A stretch of 64,000 bases of DNA from Paenibacillus pectinilyticus. Its GTDB lineage: Bacteria; Bacillota; Bacilli; Paenibacillales; NBRC-103111. The notes under the pieces are model-generated. The model saw only the letters and a program-made list of their open reading frames with translations, did not search any database and was not told the DNA's origin. The stretch lies in assembly GCF_001700435.1 (NCBI RefSeq), contig NZ_LYPC01000025.1, positions 100,191 to 164,190 of the forward strand. Reading direction: 5' to 3'. Numbering within the stretch: the first letter of the stretch is position 1; each line of letters starts with the position of its first letter. Below, in pieces: positions 1-7,914 of the stretch. The position numbers and the translations under genes were made by a program.

Positions 1-2
1 TT

Positions 3-1790
3 TCCAAGCTATATAATGCAGCTGGTAGCACCTTATCTGCTGACACTTCTGATATCTCAGCATTTGAATTAGTTGTTAAGGCAGTAGACCAATATGGTAG
101 CACAATTTCTGATACAGCTGCTTTGAAACAACAAGTATTAGTTTCGGTCTCCAATACAACAGTTGCAAGCGTGAAGAACCTTTCAAGCAATAAAGCTGAT
201 TGGGATACTGATACTATCGATGGTTCTAATGTATCTGTATTGAAACTTGCTGGTACACCAACTTCTGGTACTACTGTGGTTACATTGATCTCTGCATCAA
301 CAGGTGCTTCTACAACATTTACAGTTAACGTTGCTGATGGTGTTGTAGCGGATAACATCACTTTTGGAAGCATTGATAATACAGTTGCACTAAATGATGG
401 TTCAGTTAATGTTCCAGTTACAGTTACAGATAAAGCTGGTAATGAAATTACTGATTTGACTGTACTTAACTCAGCTACTAAAGGGATCAAAATTGGTGGG
501 GTAGCAGGTGGCTTTACAAAAGTTGATGGTAAAGTAGTATATGTATATGATTTCCATGCTACTGTAACAGCAGCTCAAACAGTTGTACTAACAGCTATTA
601 CTGCTAACAATAAAGTTGCTTCCAAATCCATTACAATTAAAGACAATGCGGTTCCAGCAGTAATCACTGGATTCACTTCTGATGTAAATCCAAATATCTT
701 GCTAGCATCTGCAACTACTCCAGTCGTAGCAGGAACTCAAAATGTTACACCTGGTTACTTAGTGGTACAAGATCAATATGGTCGTACTATGTCAAGTAGT
801 GCTTTTACTGGAAATCTTGGATCAACTACTTACAGAGTAAAAGTATCAGAAGGAAATACAGCAACTACATCACCAGTTAATTTGACAGGAACAGCTTTAA
901 CAAGTGCTTCAGATACTTCTGTTGTAAAAGCAGTTTATAAAGGTACTGAAACGGTATCGTTCTCTCTTGAGAAATGGGACGCTAATGCTGTGAATCCATC
1001 ACCAGCACCAGCAGGTGCATGGAAAGCAGTTAGTGGTAGCGACTTCACACCTACATTCCGTGGTGTAGCTAAGAGCGAGTTTACTTCTTATACTGTTAAT
1101 GACATTACAGATGTTTTCAAATCCACAGATTATGCAACTGCAGTTACAGTATCTGGTGTAACAGCTGATGGTAAGAAAGTTTCCCTTCCAGTTAGCCTTT
1201 ATAATGGAAGTGCGAGCCTAGGTTCATGGGATCAAGCAACTGGTAAAATTGATACATCTGCTGTAGATTTCACTGTAACAGGCGCACCAACACTTACAAC
1301 AAAAGCAGGTACCTTTACGGCAACAATCAATGAAACTGGTGATGTTATCACTAAAGCTTACAATGCAGTAACAGGTGCACCATCCGTTAAGACTCTTACA
1401 GTACTTAAATCAGTTGGTGGCGCTGCTACAACAAATCTTGAACTTAAAAATGGTACAGTTGGTGGAACATTCAGTCTTGCTACAATTGGTTCATTACTAA
1501 GTGCTGTTGACCAGTACGGTAAGTCATATGTTGTAAGCACTGCTAATCCACTACCAACAAAAAGCTTTATTTCAACTGCTGGTGTAATTACATTTGCAAA
1601 TGGAACATCAGCTACACCATCATTGACTATCTCCAAATTGACTAATGCAGGTGGTTCAGCTACTCCAACTATCTCTCAAAATGGTACTAAAGATGCAACG
1701 ATTACTGGCGTTGAGCTTGGTGATAGCTTCACAATCACAGTTGCATCCGGATCCGGCACTACAACTGTTGCAGTAAATATCGTGCAATAA
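3..1790 (+). CDS. Surface-layer-type secreted protein, C-terminal part (gene begins left of the window)
   Basis: The reading frame is open from base 3 to the TAA at 1788-1790, so only the last 595 residues are seen and the true start lies outside the window. The protein is rich in Thr, Ser, Val, Ala and Gly, has almost no Cys, and consists of beta-rich Ig-like stretches typical of large cell-surface proteins of Paenibacillaceae. A DQYG motif recurs near bases 84-98, 768-782 and 1506-1520, about 700 bases apart, suggesting repeated bacterial-Ig-like modules. No SLH domain is visible in this part; in this group SLH repeats are usually N-terminal, so one could lie outside. It is AT-richer than later genes and uses few codons heavily, as abundant S-layer genes do. 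The S-layer role is inferred from composition and repeats only. Confidence 0.6.
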   Translation, partial: SKLYNAAGSTLSADTSDISAFELVVKAVDQYGSTISDTAALKQQVLVSVSNTTVASVKNLSSNKADWDTDTIDGSNVSVLKLAGTPTSGTTVVTLISASTGASTTFTVNVADGVVADNITFGSIDNTVALNDGSVNVPVTVTDKAGNEITDLTVLNSATKGIKIGGVAGGFTKVDGKVVYVYDFHATVTAAQTVVLTAITANNKVASKSITIKDNAVPAVITGFTSDVNPNILLASATTPVVAGTQNVTPGYLVVQDQYGRTMSSSAFTGNLGSTTYRVKVSEGNTATTSPVNLTGTALTSASDTSVVKAVYKGTETVSFSLEKWDANAVNPSPAPAGAWKAVSGSDFTPTFRGVAKSEFTSYTVNDITDVFKSTDYATAVTVSGVTADGKKVSLPVSLYNGSASLGSWDQATGKIDTSAVDFTVTGAPTLTTKAGTFTATINETGDVITKAYNAVTGAPSVKTLTVLKSVGGAATTNLELKNGTVGGTFSLATIGSLLSAVDQYGKSYVVSTANPLPTKSFISTAGVITFANGTSATPSLTISKLTNAGGSATPTISQNGTKDATITGVELGDSFTITVASGSGTTTVAVNIVQ

Positions 1791-1805
1791 TAGTAATTCA
1801 TAATT

Positions 1806-1836
1806 AAAGAGGACCCTCCGGGGTCTTCTTTTTTTA
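1806..1836 (+). terminator. Rho-independent terminator after the surface protein gene
   Basis: A hairpin with arms AAGAGGACCC and GGGTCTTCTT (one G-T pair) is followed by a run of T. It lies 15 bases after the stop codon. Confidence 0.85.
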
Positions 1837-1863
1837 TTCCTTCTCTTTATTTCTTTCTACCGT

Positions 1864-1869
1864 TATAAT
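1864..1869 (+). promoter_or_regulatory. Probable sigma-A -10 element for the small secreted protein
   Basis: A perfect TATAAT lies 27 bases before the start codon of the next gene, just downstream of a terminator. No good -35 hexamer is seen 17 bases upstream (TTCTCT), so this is a weak call. Confidence 0.35.
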
Positions 1870-1896
1870 GAAAAAAAATAAAAAGGAGAGACACCT

Positions 1897-2430
1897 ATGA
1901 AAATCAGAAAAACATTTCCTGCTGCACTTCTTCTAACCATTTTAATAAGCACAGCTATTTCAACGTCGCAAGCGGAAGCGCCGGCGGCAGGATCGGGAAC
2001 CGATCCGGTGATCACGCAGAGCTATTTTGAGCAAAACACCTTAAGCGAAGCGAAGGTGAAAGAAATTGTGGCCGCCGCGATCGCGAATAGCGGGAGCAAC
2101 GGAGGCACAGGTACTACCCCAACGGCAGATGCAACTATGAAAGTTGTCCAATTGCAAAATGGACAAACCCTATACGCCGGCGCTGGCGCGGAATTTATCG
2201 TGCGAACCGGCAAAGTGCTTGCCGTGAGTAACGATGAGAACGGCATCCCGGACGTAACGGGAGGCAAAGACCTGGCAGCGGGAATGGAAGTTGCGCTGAA
2301 TCATCTTTTAATTTTCCCGACAGAAGGTCGCGGGATAAAGCCTTCGACAAAAAATGATGCGGCTATCTATGTCATGGTTCGCGGTGGTTATTTAATTTTG
2401 AACGCAGACGGTAGTAAAGTGTCACAATAA
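1897..2430 (+). CDS. Small secreted protein of unknown function
   Basis: A 177-residue protein with a clear signal peptide: Lys/Arg at positions 2, 4 and 5, a hydrophobic core, and a likely cleavage near Ser-Gln-Ala-Glu-Ala around residues 24-28. A Gly/Thr/Pro-rich linker near residues 67-76 separates a short N-terminal helical part from a C-terminal beta-rich half containing LQNGQTLYAGAGAEFIVRTG. AAAGGAGAG stands upstream of the ATG at good spacing. It sits between two terminators and is probably monocistronic. I recognise no family. The position after a surface-layer-type gene suggests an exported envelope protein, but that is only context. Confidence 0.7.
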   Translation: MKIRKTFPAALLLTILISTAISTSQAEAPAAGSGTDPVITQSYFEQNTLSEAKVKEIVAAAIANSGSNGGTGTTPTADATMKVVQLQNGQTLYAGAGAEFIVRTGKVLAVSNDENGIPDVTGGKDLAAGMEVALNHLLIFPTEGRGIKPSTKNDAAIYVMVRGGYLILNADGSKVSQ

Positions 2431-2485
2431 TGTCATATGTAGAAGGTAAGTATAGTTAACTCTACTCCATAATTTTACCCAAACT

Positions 2486-2517
2486 GACAACATCTTATGC
2501 GTGTTGTCTTCTTTATT
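2486..2517 (+). terminator. Terminator after the small secreted protein
   Basis: Perfect 7-bp stem GACAACA/TGTTGTC with a 9-base loop, then TTCTTTATT. The T-run is interrupted, so this is a moderate terminator. Confidence 0.6.
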
Positions 2518-2605
2518 CTAGCCATACTAATCGATGTACCTAGCACGCAGGGCAGCTACTGACACGTACATGATCACAACTAAAACTCTGGGGAGGCGTT
2601 TGGTT

Positions 2606-2872
2606 ATGGCTAGAAGTAAAGTGGTTCCAGAATCCAAGAAAGCATTGGATATGCTTAAGTATGAGATTGCTGCTGAATTAGGTTTGCCCGTAGGCAAACA
2701 GATGTCGCTAAATGCTGACACCGAGTTTGCTACAGAGCTAGGAGCTATTCATTCTTCCTCAGTCAAAGAAGACTACTGGGGACACATCACTTCTAGGGAT
2801 GCAGGAGCTGTTGGTGGGCGAATCACACAACGCTTGATCCAGAAGGCCGAGGAAACCCTGTTCAGTCTTTAA
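2606..2872 (+). CDS. Alpha/beta-type small acid-soluble spore protein
   Basis: An 88-residue DNA-binding protein of the dormant spore core, related to SspA-F. The start is the ATG at 2606, because GGGAGG lies about 10 bases before it; an upstream in-frame ATG at 2534 has no ribosome site. The first family block ALDMLKYEIAAELGLPVG contains the usual GPR protease site (Glu20-Ile21). The second block GAVGGRITQRLIQKAEETL lies at residues 64-84. Unusually, a second GPR-like site, TEFATELG, occurs at residues 39-46, exactly 20 residues after the first. SASPs coat spore DNA and are degraded at germination. The gene stands alone; sigma-G control would be expected, but I did not identify a promoter. 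Confidence 0.88.
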   Translation: MARSKVVPESKKALDMLKYEIAAELGLPVGKQMSLNADTEFATELGAIHSSSVKEDYWGHITSRDAGAVGGRITQRLIQKAEETLFSL

Positions 2873-2927
2873 TTTATCGTTTCTTATTTAAGTGGTGTAT
2901 TAGATTTTTTAATTTTATAAAATAACC

Positions 2928-3000
2928 ATGAATAAAAAATGAATGAAACCTGAAAGAATCCTGAAAGAATTCTGAGGGTTTTCTGAAAGATTTCTGAATG
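2928..3000 (+). repeat. Array of 11-bp-phased direct repeats upstream of a promoter
   Basis: The heptamer CTGAAAG or a close variant recurs with exact 11-base spacing, starting at 2928 (ATGAATA), 2939 (ATGAATG), 2950, 2961 (CTGAAAG), 2972 (CTGAGGG), 2983 (CTGAAAG) and 2994 (CTGAATG). The array ends 18 bases before a near-consensus -35 hexamer. Hexamers separated by five bases are the standard operator layout of OmpR/PhoB-family response regulators, so this is read as an activator or repressor array. The regulator is not identified. Confidence 0.7.
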
Positions 3001-3018
3001 AATTTAACGGTAGATCAA

Positions 3019-3047
3019 TTGACACTAGACGACAAATGAAGTAAGAT
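3019..3047 (+). promoter_or_regulatory. Sigma-A promoter upstream of metK
   Basis: TTGACA at 3019-3024, a 17-base spacer, and TAAGAT at 3042-3047 form a near-consensus sigma-A promoter directly after the 11-bp repeat array. Transcription would begin near 3054, about 210 bases before metK. Confidence 0.75.
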
Positions 3048-3074
3048 AATAAATTGAAGGTCAATCTTTCATTT

Positions 3075-3108
3075 AACCTTTTCCAACCGGGAAAGGTTCA
3101 TTTTTTTT
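3075..3108 (+). terminator. Intrinsic terminator or attenuator in the metK leader
   Basis: Arms AACCTTTTCC and GGGAAAGGTT enclose a 4-base loop and are followed, after CA, by eight T residues. It lies only about 20 bases after the predicted transcription start, so it would either produce an RNA of about 55 nt or act as an attenuator for metK. Upstream AAGGT near 3057 could pair with the left arm as a weak antiterminator. Confidence 0.65.
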
Positions 3109-3200
3109 ACGGAATTCATACATCCTTACAGCGCTTGAGCGCAAAAGAGGGATTCCGTTTGGCGTGAAAAGCTGCCGCTAAAGCCGGGCCCAATTTTTTT
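3109..3200 (+). other. Possible structured leader RNA before metK
   Basis: ACGGAAT at 3109-3115 pairs with ATTCCGT at 3152-3158, enclosing a GCGC/GCGC hairpin at 3131-3142. A G/C-rich segment then runs into seven T at 3194-3200. The conserved S-box (SAM-I) blocks common ahead of Firmicute metK genes are not visible. I could not match this leader to any riboswitch class I know. Confidence 0.4.
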
Positions 3201-3266
3201 ATCATATGAGGCATCGAGTAAAAGCTTTTCAAACATACTAAGTGAATAAGTAGGAGGATGAATGAT

Positions 3267-4481
3267 ATGGCGCAAGTACGTGGACGTCGTTTATTTACAT
3301 CCGAATCCGTAACAGAAGGTCATCCAGATAAAATTTGTGACCAAATTTCTGACTCGGTATTGGATGCATTTCTTGCCAATGATCCGAATGCTCGTGTAGC
3401 ATGTGAGGTATCGGTAGCAACTGGTTTGGTTTTGGTAATTGGCGAAATTACTTCGAAGTCTGAATATGTTGATATTCAAGCGATCGCAAGACAAACAATT
3501 AAAGAAATTGGTTACACACGCGCGAAATATGGTTTTGACTCCCAAACATGTGCGGTTCTCGTTTCCTTGAACGAGCAATCCCCTGACATTGCACAAGGTG
3601 TTGACAGAGCCCTTGAAGCAAGAGAAGGTTCCATGTCGGATGAAGAAATCGAAGCAATCGGTGCAGGTGACCAAGGTTTAATGTTCGGATTTGCAGTTAA
3701 TGAAACGCCTGAACTTATGCCTCTTCCAATCTCGATTTCTCACCAACTAGCTCGTCGTTTGACAGAAGTTCGTAAGAATGGAACTCTTCCATACCTACGT
3801 CCGGATGGTAAAACACAAGTTACTGTTGAGTACATCGACGATAAACCAGTTCGTGTAGATGCGATCGTTGTATCCACACAGCACGATGAGAACACAACTT
3901 TGGAGCAAATCCAAAAGGATATTAAAGAACACGTCATTAATCCAATCGTTCCAGCTCACTTGCTGGATGCGAACACAAACTATTTCATCAACCCAACAGG
4001 CCGTTTCGTTATCGGTGGACCTCAAGGGGATGCTGGTTTGACTGGTCGTAAGATTATCGTTGATACGTACGGCGGTTACGCTCGTCATGGCGGCGGCGCA
4101 TTCTCCGGTAAAGATCCGACAAAAGTTGACCGTTCCGGTGCATACGCGGCGCGTTATGTTGCGAAGAACATCGTAGCAGCTGGCCTTGCTGAGAAATGTG
4201 AAGTTCAATTGGCTTATGCCATTGGTGTTGCTCGTCCTGTGTCCATTGCTGTGGATACATTTGGTACGGCTAAAGTGAGTGAAGAGAAACTTGTTGAGCT
4301 TATTCACAAAAACTTTGACCTTCGTCCAGCGGGTATCATTAAAGAGCTTGATCTTCGTCGTCCAATCTATCGTCAAACAGCGGCTTATGGTCACTTCGGC
4401 CGTAACGATCTAGATGTTCCTTGGGAACGTACAGATAAAGCAGAAGCATTGAAAGCTCAAGCTTTAGAGCTTAAGCATTAA
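3267..4481 (+). CDS. metK: S-adenosylmethionine synthetase
   Basis: Makes S-adenosylmethionine from ATP and L-methionine in the cytoplasm. The 404-residue product has the full family length and the hallmark motifs: [13 protein letters not shown] near the N-terminus, [12 protein letters not shown] near residue 117 and [19 protein letters not shown] near residue 270. The ATG at 3267 is preferred over the in-frame ATG at 3258: AGGAGG (3252-3257) is 9 bases before the former but abuts the latter. The gene is monocistronic, ending in its own terminator. Its upstream region holds an 11-bp repeat array, a strong promoter and two hairpins rather than a recognisable S-box, so its control may be unusual. 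Confidence 0.97.
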   Translation: MAQVRGRRLFTSESVTEGHPDKICDQISDSVLDAFLANDPNARVACEVSVATGLVLVIGEITSKSEYVDIQAIARQTIKEIGYTRAKYGFDSQTCAVLVSLNEQSPDIAQGVDRALEAREGSMSDEEIEAIGAGDQGLMFGFAVNETPELMPLPISISHQLARRLTEVRKNGTLPYLRPDGKTQVTVEYIDDKPVRVDAIVVSTQHDENTTLEQIQKDIKEHVINPIVPAHLLDANTNYFINPTGRFVIGGPQGDAGLTGRKIIVDTYGGYARHGGGAFSGKDPTKVDRSGAYAARYVAKNIVAAGLAEKCEVQLAYAIGVARPVSIAVDTFGTAKVSEEKLVELIHKNFDLRPAGIIKELDLRRPIYRQTAAYGHFGRNDLDVPWERTDKAEALKAQALELKH

Positions 4482-4489
4482 AATAGATA

Positions 4490-4518
4490 GGCCGTCCTTT
4501 GTGGGCGGCTTTTTTTAT
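4490..4518 (+). terminator. Terminator after metK
   Basis: GCCGTCC and GGGCGGC form a stem (one G-T pair) with a short loop, followed by seven T. Confidence 0.85.
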
Positions 4519-4676
4519 TTTACTCACTAATTTTACTTTAGTAATTATTTTTGTTTTCTTTTGCATATATACTATGGTAGAATAAGTATATGTCAACTGA
4601 TGCTAATTCATAGGGAATTATGCTATGATAAGTCTTAGATATGTTCTGCGTCGGTATACGAAGGGAGAGCGATATT

Positions 4677-4994
4677 TTGGATAATGCAATGAAGGAATCA
4701 ATGGCCGCGTTACTGAGAGCAGAATTATCACCAGTTTTTGTAAGGTTAGATGGAATCGATTCTCGGTTAGATGGCATTGATTCTCGGTTAGGTGGAGTGG
4801 ATTCGCGATTAGATGCGATGGACTCTCGATTATACAGACTAGAATTAGAACAAACCCAAATTAAACAAGCTGTGCTAGAAACGAATGAAATCGTGAAGCG
4901 ACTGGAAAATGTTCAAGAGCAACAACATCGGATTATTGAGCTTCTCTCGGCCCGCTCGATTGAACAAGAGGCGAAATTAAAGAAAATTATCTAA
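4677..4994 (+). CDS. Small coiled-coil protein with heptad repeats
   Basis: A 105-residue protein starting at TTG 4677, 9 bases after AAGGGAG (4661-4667). After a short helical head come four copies of the heptad RLDG(I/V/M)DS, then a second helical stretch rich in Glu, Gln and Leu ending in Lys residues. The whole molecule is predicted to be one long coiled coil. No signal peptide or membrane segment is seen. Similar tail-like repeats occur in some phage and surface-associated proteins, but no function can be assigned. It lies alone between two terminators. Confidence 0.65.
   Translation: MDNAMKESMAALLRAELSPVFVRLDGIDSRLDGIDSRLGGVDSRLDAMDSRLYRLELEQTQIKQAVLETNEIVKRLENVQEQQHRIIELLSARSIEQEAKLKKII
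4743..4826 (+). repeat. Four tandem 21-bp repeats coding coiled-coil heptads
   Basis: Units at 4743, 4764, 4785 and 4806 each encode Arg-Leu-Asp/Gly-Gly/Ala-Ile/Val/Met-Asp-Ser. The unit equals exactly one heptad, so gain or loss of copies would keep frame and coiled-coil register. Confidence 0.85.
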
Positions 4995-5032
4995 GTGTTT
5001 ATATAATAAATAGATCCCAAGCATCTCAAGCA

Positions 5033-5067
5033 GAGAGCAGACCCCGGTCGGGTTTTGCTCTTTTTTC
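5033..5067 (+). terminator. Terminator after the coiled-coil gene
   Basis: GAGCAGACCC pairs with GGGTTTTGCTC around a 5-base loop (small bulge), followed by six T. Confidence 0.8.
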
Positions 5068-5214
5068 GTTTGCAGTCCAGCGGGGGTTATTTAGCGACGT
5101 ATGAATACAACATGGGCAATATCGTAACTTTTTCCATAGTTTAAGAGTCTATATAGTTATCGCCTTAAAGATAGATACTAGACTTAGATGAAAAAAGAGG
5201 AGTGGACAAGCAGC

Positions 5215-7818
5215 ATGACGGTTCAGAAGCAGGTAGCAGCAGCTGCGCTGGCTTGCGCTTTGGTGTGGCAGCTAGTGGCAGGAACGACGGTAAATGCCGC
5301 GGGAACGAAGCTAACGCTGAGCTCGCAAGATATCATTACATCAGGCGCAATTATGAAGAATTATGTATGGACAACGACGAGAAGCAATAAAGAAGTTTCG
5401 GTGAATGCCAACGTCATTGAGGTAGATTTGACGAACCCGAACGTGAAGATAGACGCGATGGCCGGAACGAACAACCAGTTTACGAAGAACCAGAGTGTCC
5501 TTGGCATGGTGAAGGATACAGGCGCTGTAGCTGGTGTGAATGGCGACTTCTATAACACGCAGGCAGAGGGTGTACCTGAAGGTGCGCAAATCACGAATGG
5601 CCAGGTGATGGCAACGCCAGCAAAGATATCGGGATTATATTCTTTTGCGATAACGAAGACGAATCAGCCAATTATTGATATTTTCGATTTTCAGGGTAAG
5701 GTAACGGCTAAGGATGGGACTTCGTTCGAACTAGGTGGCGTGAACAAAACGTTCTACTGGGATGACAATGATGTGCCGATGATCGCGGATGGCCTGTTTC
5801 TTTATACGAGTGCCTGGGCAATGACACAGCGTGCGGTTGACGGTACACATGTTCCGACTGAGGCGCTTATTCAGAATGATATCGTGAAGGAAATTCAGGT
5901 AGATACGAATGTGAAAATGATAGCTCCAGCAGATGGATATATTCTTAGAGGTTCTGGTTTGGCCCGTGAATTTATTGTGAATCACCTTAAGGTTGGAGAT
6001 AAGATTACGACCAAATATGACATGATTCCTCATGATGCTTCCAAGACGTATGATTGGAAAAACTTCAAAATGCTCATCGGCGGCAGCACTTTGCTGGTTG
6101 ATGAAGCAAAACCGAGCTATTTTACGCGGAATATTAATGATTTTAACGGATATAGTCCGCTTTCCCGGACAGCTGTTGGGTATTCGAAGGATTTGAAGAA
6201 GGCCTATATTATTACAGCCGATCGCAGTGGAGCAAGCAGCGGTATGACGCTCCCAGAGCTTCAACAGTTCATGATTGATGCAGGCGTTTGGCGCGGCATG
6301 GTATTGGATGGCGGCGGCTCGACACAGATGGTGTCTAGACCGTTAGGCGATGTGGACCCTAAGCTTGTGAACAAAACGCAGAATGGCAATCAGCGCGCGG
6401 TTGCAAATGGATTGGGCGTCTATTCTACAGCACCAAAAGGCGAGTTGAAAGGTCTTATTTTACAAGGGCAAACCTTATTATTCATGAATGAATCCAGCAC
6501 TTATCAATTTAAAGCTTATGATGATTATTATAATCCGATTAGTACAAATGGTATTGTTCCACAATGGAGCAGCACGATGGCGAATGGCTCCTTCAATGGC
6601 AATATATATACACCAACAATGACAGGTAAAACGCAGATCGTGGCCAAATCAGGCAAGGGTTCTGCGACTATGGATGTGGAAGTTGTCGGACGAGATCAAA
6701 TTACGTCGATGGCTTTCAGCTCGGGGCCATTTTCGGTGATAGAGGGTGGCGATTTCAAATTGCCGATTTCGGTTACAACGCGTAGTGGAGCAACACGAGA
6801 CTTGCCTGCATCCTCAGCAACATGGGAACTTAGCGGGGTTAAAGGGTCGATTACGAATGGTGTCCTGCATGTCGATAGTGCCGCGGGATCGCAATCAGCT
6901 CAGGTTATTGCCAGATATGATGGTTACAGCACGATGGTAACTTTGCCAGTCGGACAGGAAAAAGTTTGGTATGATTTAGATAGCTATGCGGTAATGACAA
7001 CGGGAGATCGTTATCCTGCTGAGGTTGTTTCTTCCGTAAATATCGCTCAAAATAATGGGAACAAGAACCTCGAAATCGCTTATGATTTCACAAAAGGGAT
7101 GGGTACCAAAGCGGCTTATGCGCGTTTTAACAATGGCAATGGGGCCCCAATCGCAGGTGAACCGCAATTTATCACGGCGAAAGTATTCGGTGATGGCAGC
7201 TTCAACTGGGTGCGTGCGGAAGTGATTGATGGGGACGGAAAGTTGAATTTAGTAAGTTTTACAGAAAATATGAATTGGACAGGCTGGCGCAAAGTGACGG
7301 CGGATGTGTCGGGTCTGAAGTCTCCGATTTCTGTGAAAAGTGTTTATGTCGCTAATCCAGCCAACGGACAGGATGAAAGAGCCGCCAAAGGGAAAATTAA
7401 TATTGATGACATTTCATTCATTTATAAAGGACAACTTCCGACTTTACCGAAAAATGCGATTAAACTAACAGTCAACAATAAGCAAGCAACATTGAACAGT
7501 AAACCGATGACACTCGAGCAAGCGCCTACGATCGTGAACGGTAATACGTTGGTTCCAATTCGTTTTATCACGGAGGCTTTGGGTGGTAGTGTGAAGTGGG
7601 ACGACAAAGAACGGAAGGTAACTGTTCTACGTGGTGACAAGTTAATTGACCTATGGATTGGAAACGCGGATCTGCTTGTAAATGGTGATCGTGTCACGGC
7701 GGAGGTGTCGCCAGCCATCATGAATAATGTGACCATGGTCCCATTACGGCTCATTTCTGAGAGATTGGGCTTCAAAGTAGGCTGGGATCCCCAGAATTAC
7801 GGGATTTCTATTGAATAA
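5215..7818 (+). CDS. Secreted phosphodiester glycosidase (NAGPA domain) with C-terminal stalk-like domain
   Basis: An exported protein of 867 residues (876 if ATG 5188 is used). ATG 5215 is preferred because GAGGAG lies 12 bases upstream, whereas 5188 has no ribosome site. A hydrophobic signal peptide ends near VNAAG. Residues about 75-410 form a phosphodiester glycosidase/NAGPA domain (DUF2233), with GVNGDFYNTQAEGVPEG, MVLDGGGSTQMV and RAVANGLGVYS. Ig-like segments and a galactose-binding-like region follow. The last 120 residues match the copper-amine-oxidase N-terminal-like domain (LVPIRFITEALGGSVKWDD), common on Paenibacillaceae envelope proteins. Family members act on sugar phosphodiester bonds; a role in cell-wall or exopolysaccharide turnover is inferred. 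The next gene is degS, but a promoter-like site separates them. Confidence 0.85.
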   Translation: MTVQKQVAAAALACALVWQLVAGTTVNAAGTKLTLSSQDIITSGAIMKNYVWTTTRSNKEVSVNANVIEVDLTNPNVKIDAMAGTNNQFTKNQSVLGMVKDTGAVAGVNGDFYNTQAEGVPEGAQITNGQVMATPAKISGLYSFAITKTNQPIIDIFDFQGKVTAKDGTSFELGGVNKTFYWDDNDVPMIADGLFLYTSAWAMTQRAVDGTHVPTEALIQNDIVKEIQVDTNVKMIAPADGYILRGSGLAREFIVNHLKVGDKITTKYDMIPHDASKTYDWKNFKMLIGGSTLLVDEAKPSYFTRNINDFNGYSPLSRTAVGYSKDLKKAYIITADRSGASSGMTLPELQQFMIDAGVWRGMVLDGGGSTQMVSRPLGDVDPKLVNKTQNGNQRAVANGLGVYSTAPKGELKGLILQGQTLLFMNESSTYQFKAYDDYYNPISTNGIVPQWSSTMANGSFNGNIYTPTMTGKTQIVAKSGKGSATMDVEVVGRDQITSMAFSSGPFSVIEGGDFKLPISVTTRSGATRDLPASSATWELSGVKGSITNGVLHVDSAAGSQSAQVIARYDGYSTMVTLPVGQEKVWYDLDSYAVMTTGDRYPAEVVSSVNIAQNNGNKNLEIAYDFTKGMGTKAAYARFNNGNGAPIAGEPQFITAKVFGDGSFNWVRAEVIDGDGKLNLVSFTENMNWTGWRKVTADVSGLKSPISVKSVYVANPANGQDERAAKGKINIDDISFIYKGQLPTLPKNAIKLTVNNKQATLNSKPMTLEQAPTIVNGNTLVPIRFITEALGGSVKWDDKERKVTVLRGDKLIDLWIGNADLLVNGDRVTAEVSPAIMNNVTMVPLRLISERLGFKVGWDPQNYGISIE

Positions 7819-7857
7819 ATAGTACTAGAAGTACACGGCAAACGGCAAGAACTATGC

Positions 7858-7863
7858 TACAAT
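7858..7863 (+). promoter_or_regulatory. Possible extended -10 promoter for degS-degU
   Basis: TGCTACAAT resembles an extended -10 element 52 bases before degS. The region 17 bases upstream has no good -35 hexamer. Confidence 0.35.
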
Positions 7864-7914
7864 ATGGGGTAGACTAATTACTACTATGGTTTTAATAAAA
7901 GGAGCTCGTTTCAT

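Noticed and set aside
3048-3266. SAM-I (S-box) riboswitch before metK
   Set aside because: I looked for the conserved S-box core and did not see it; the hairpins there fit a terminator and an unassigned structure.
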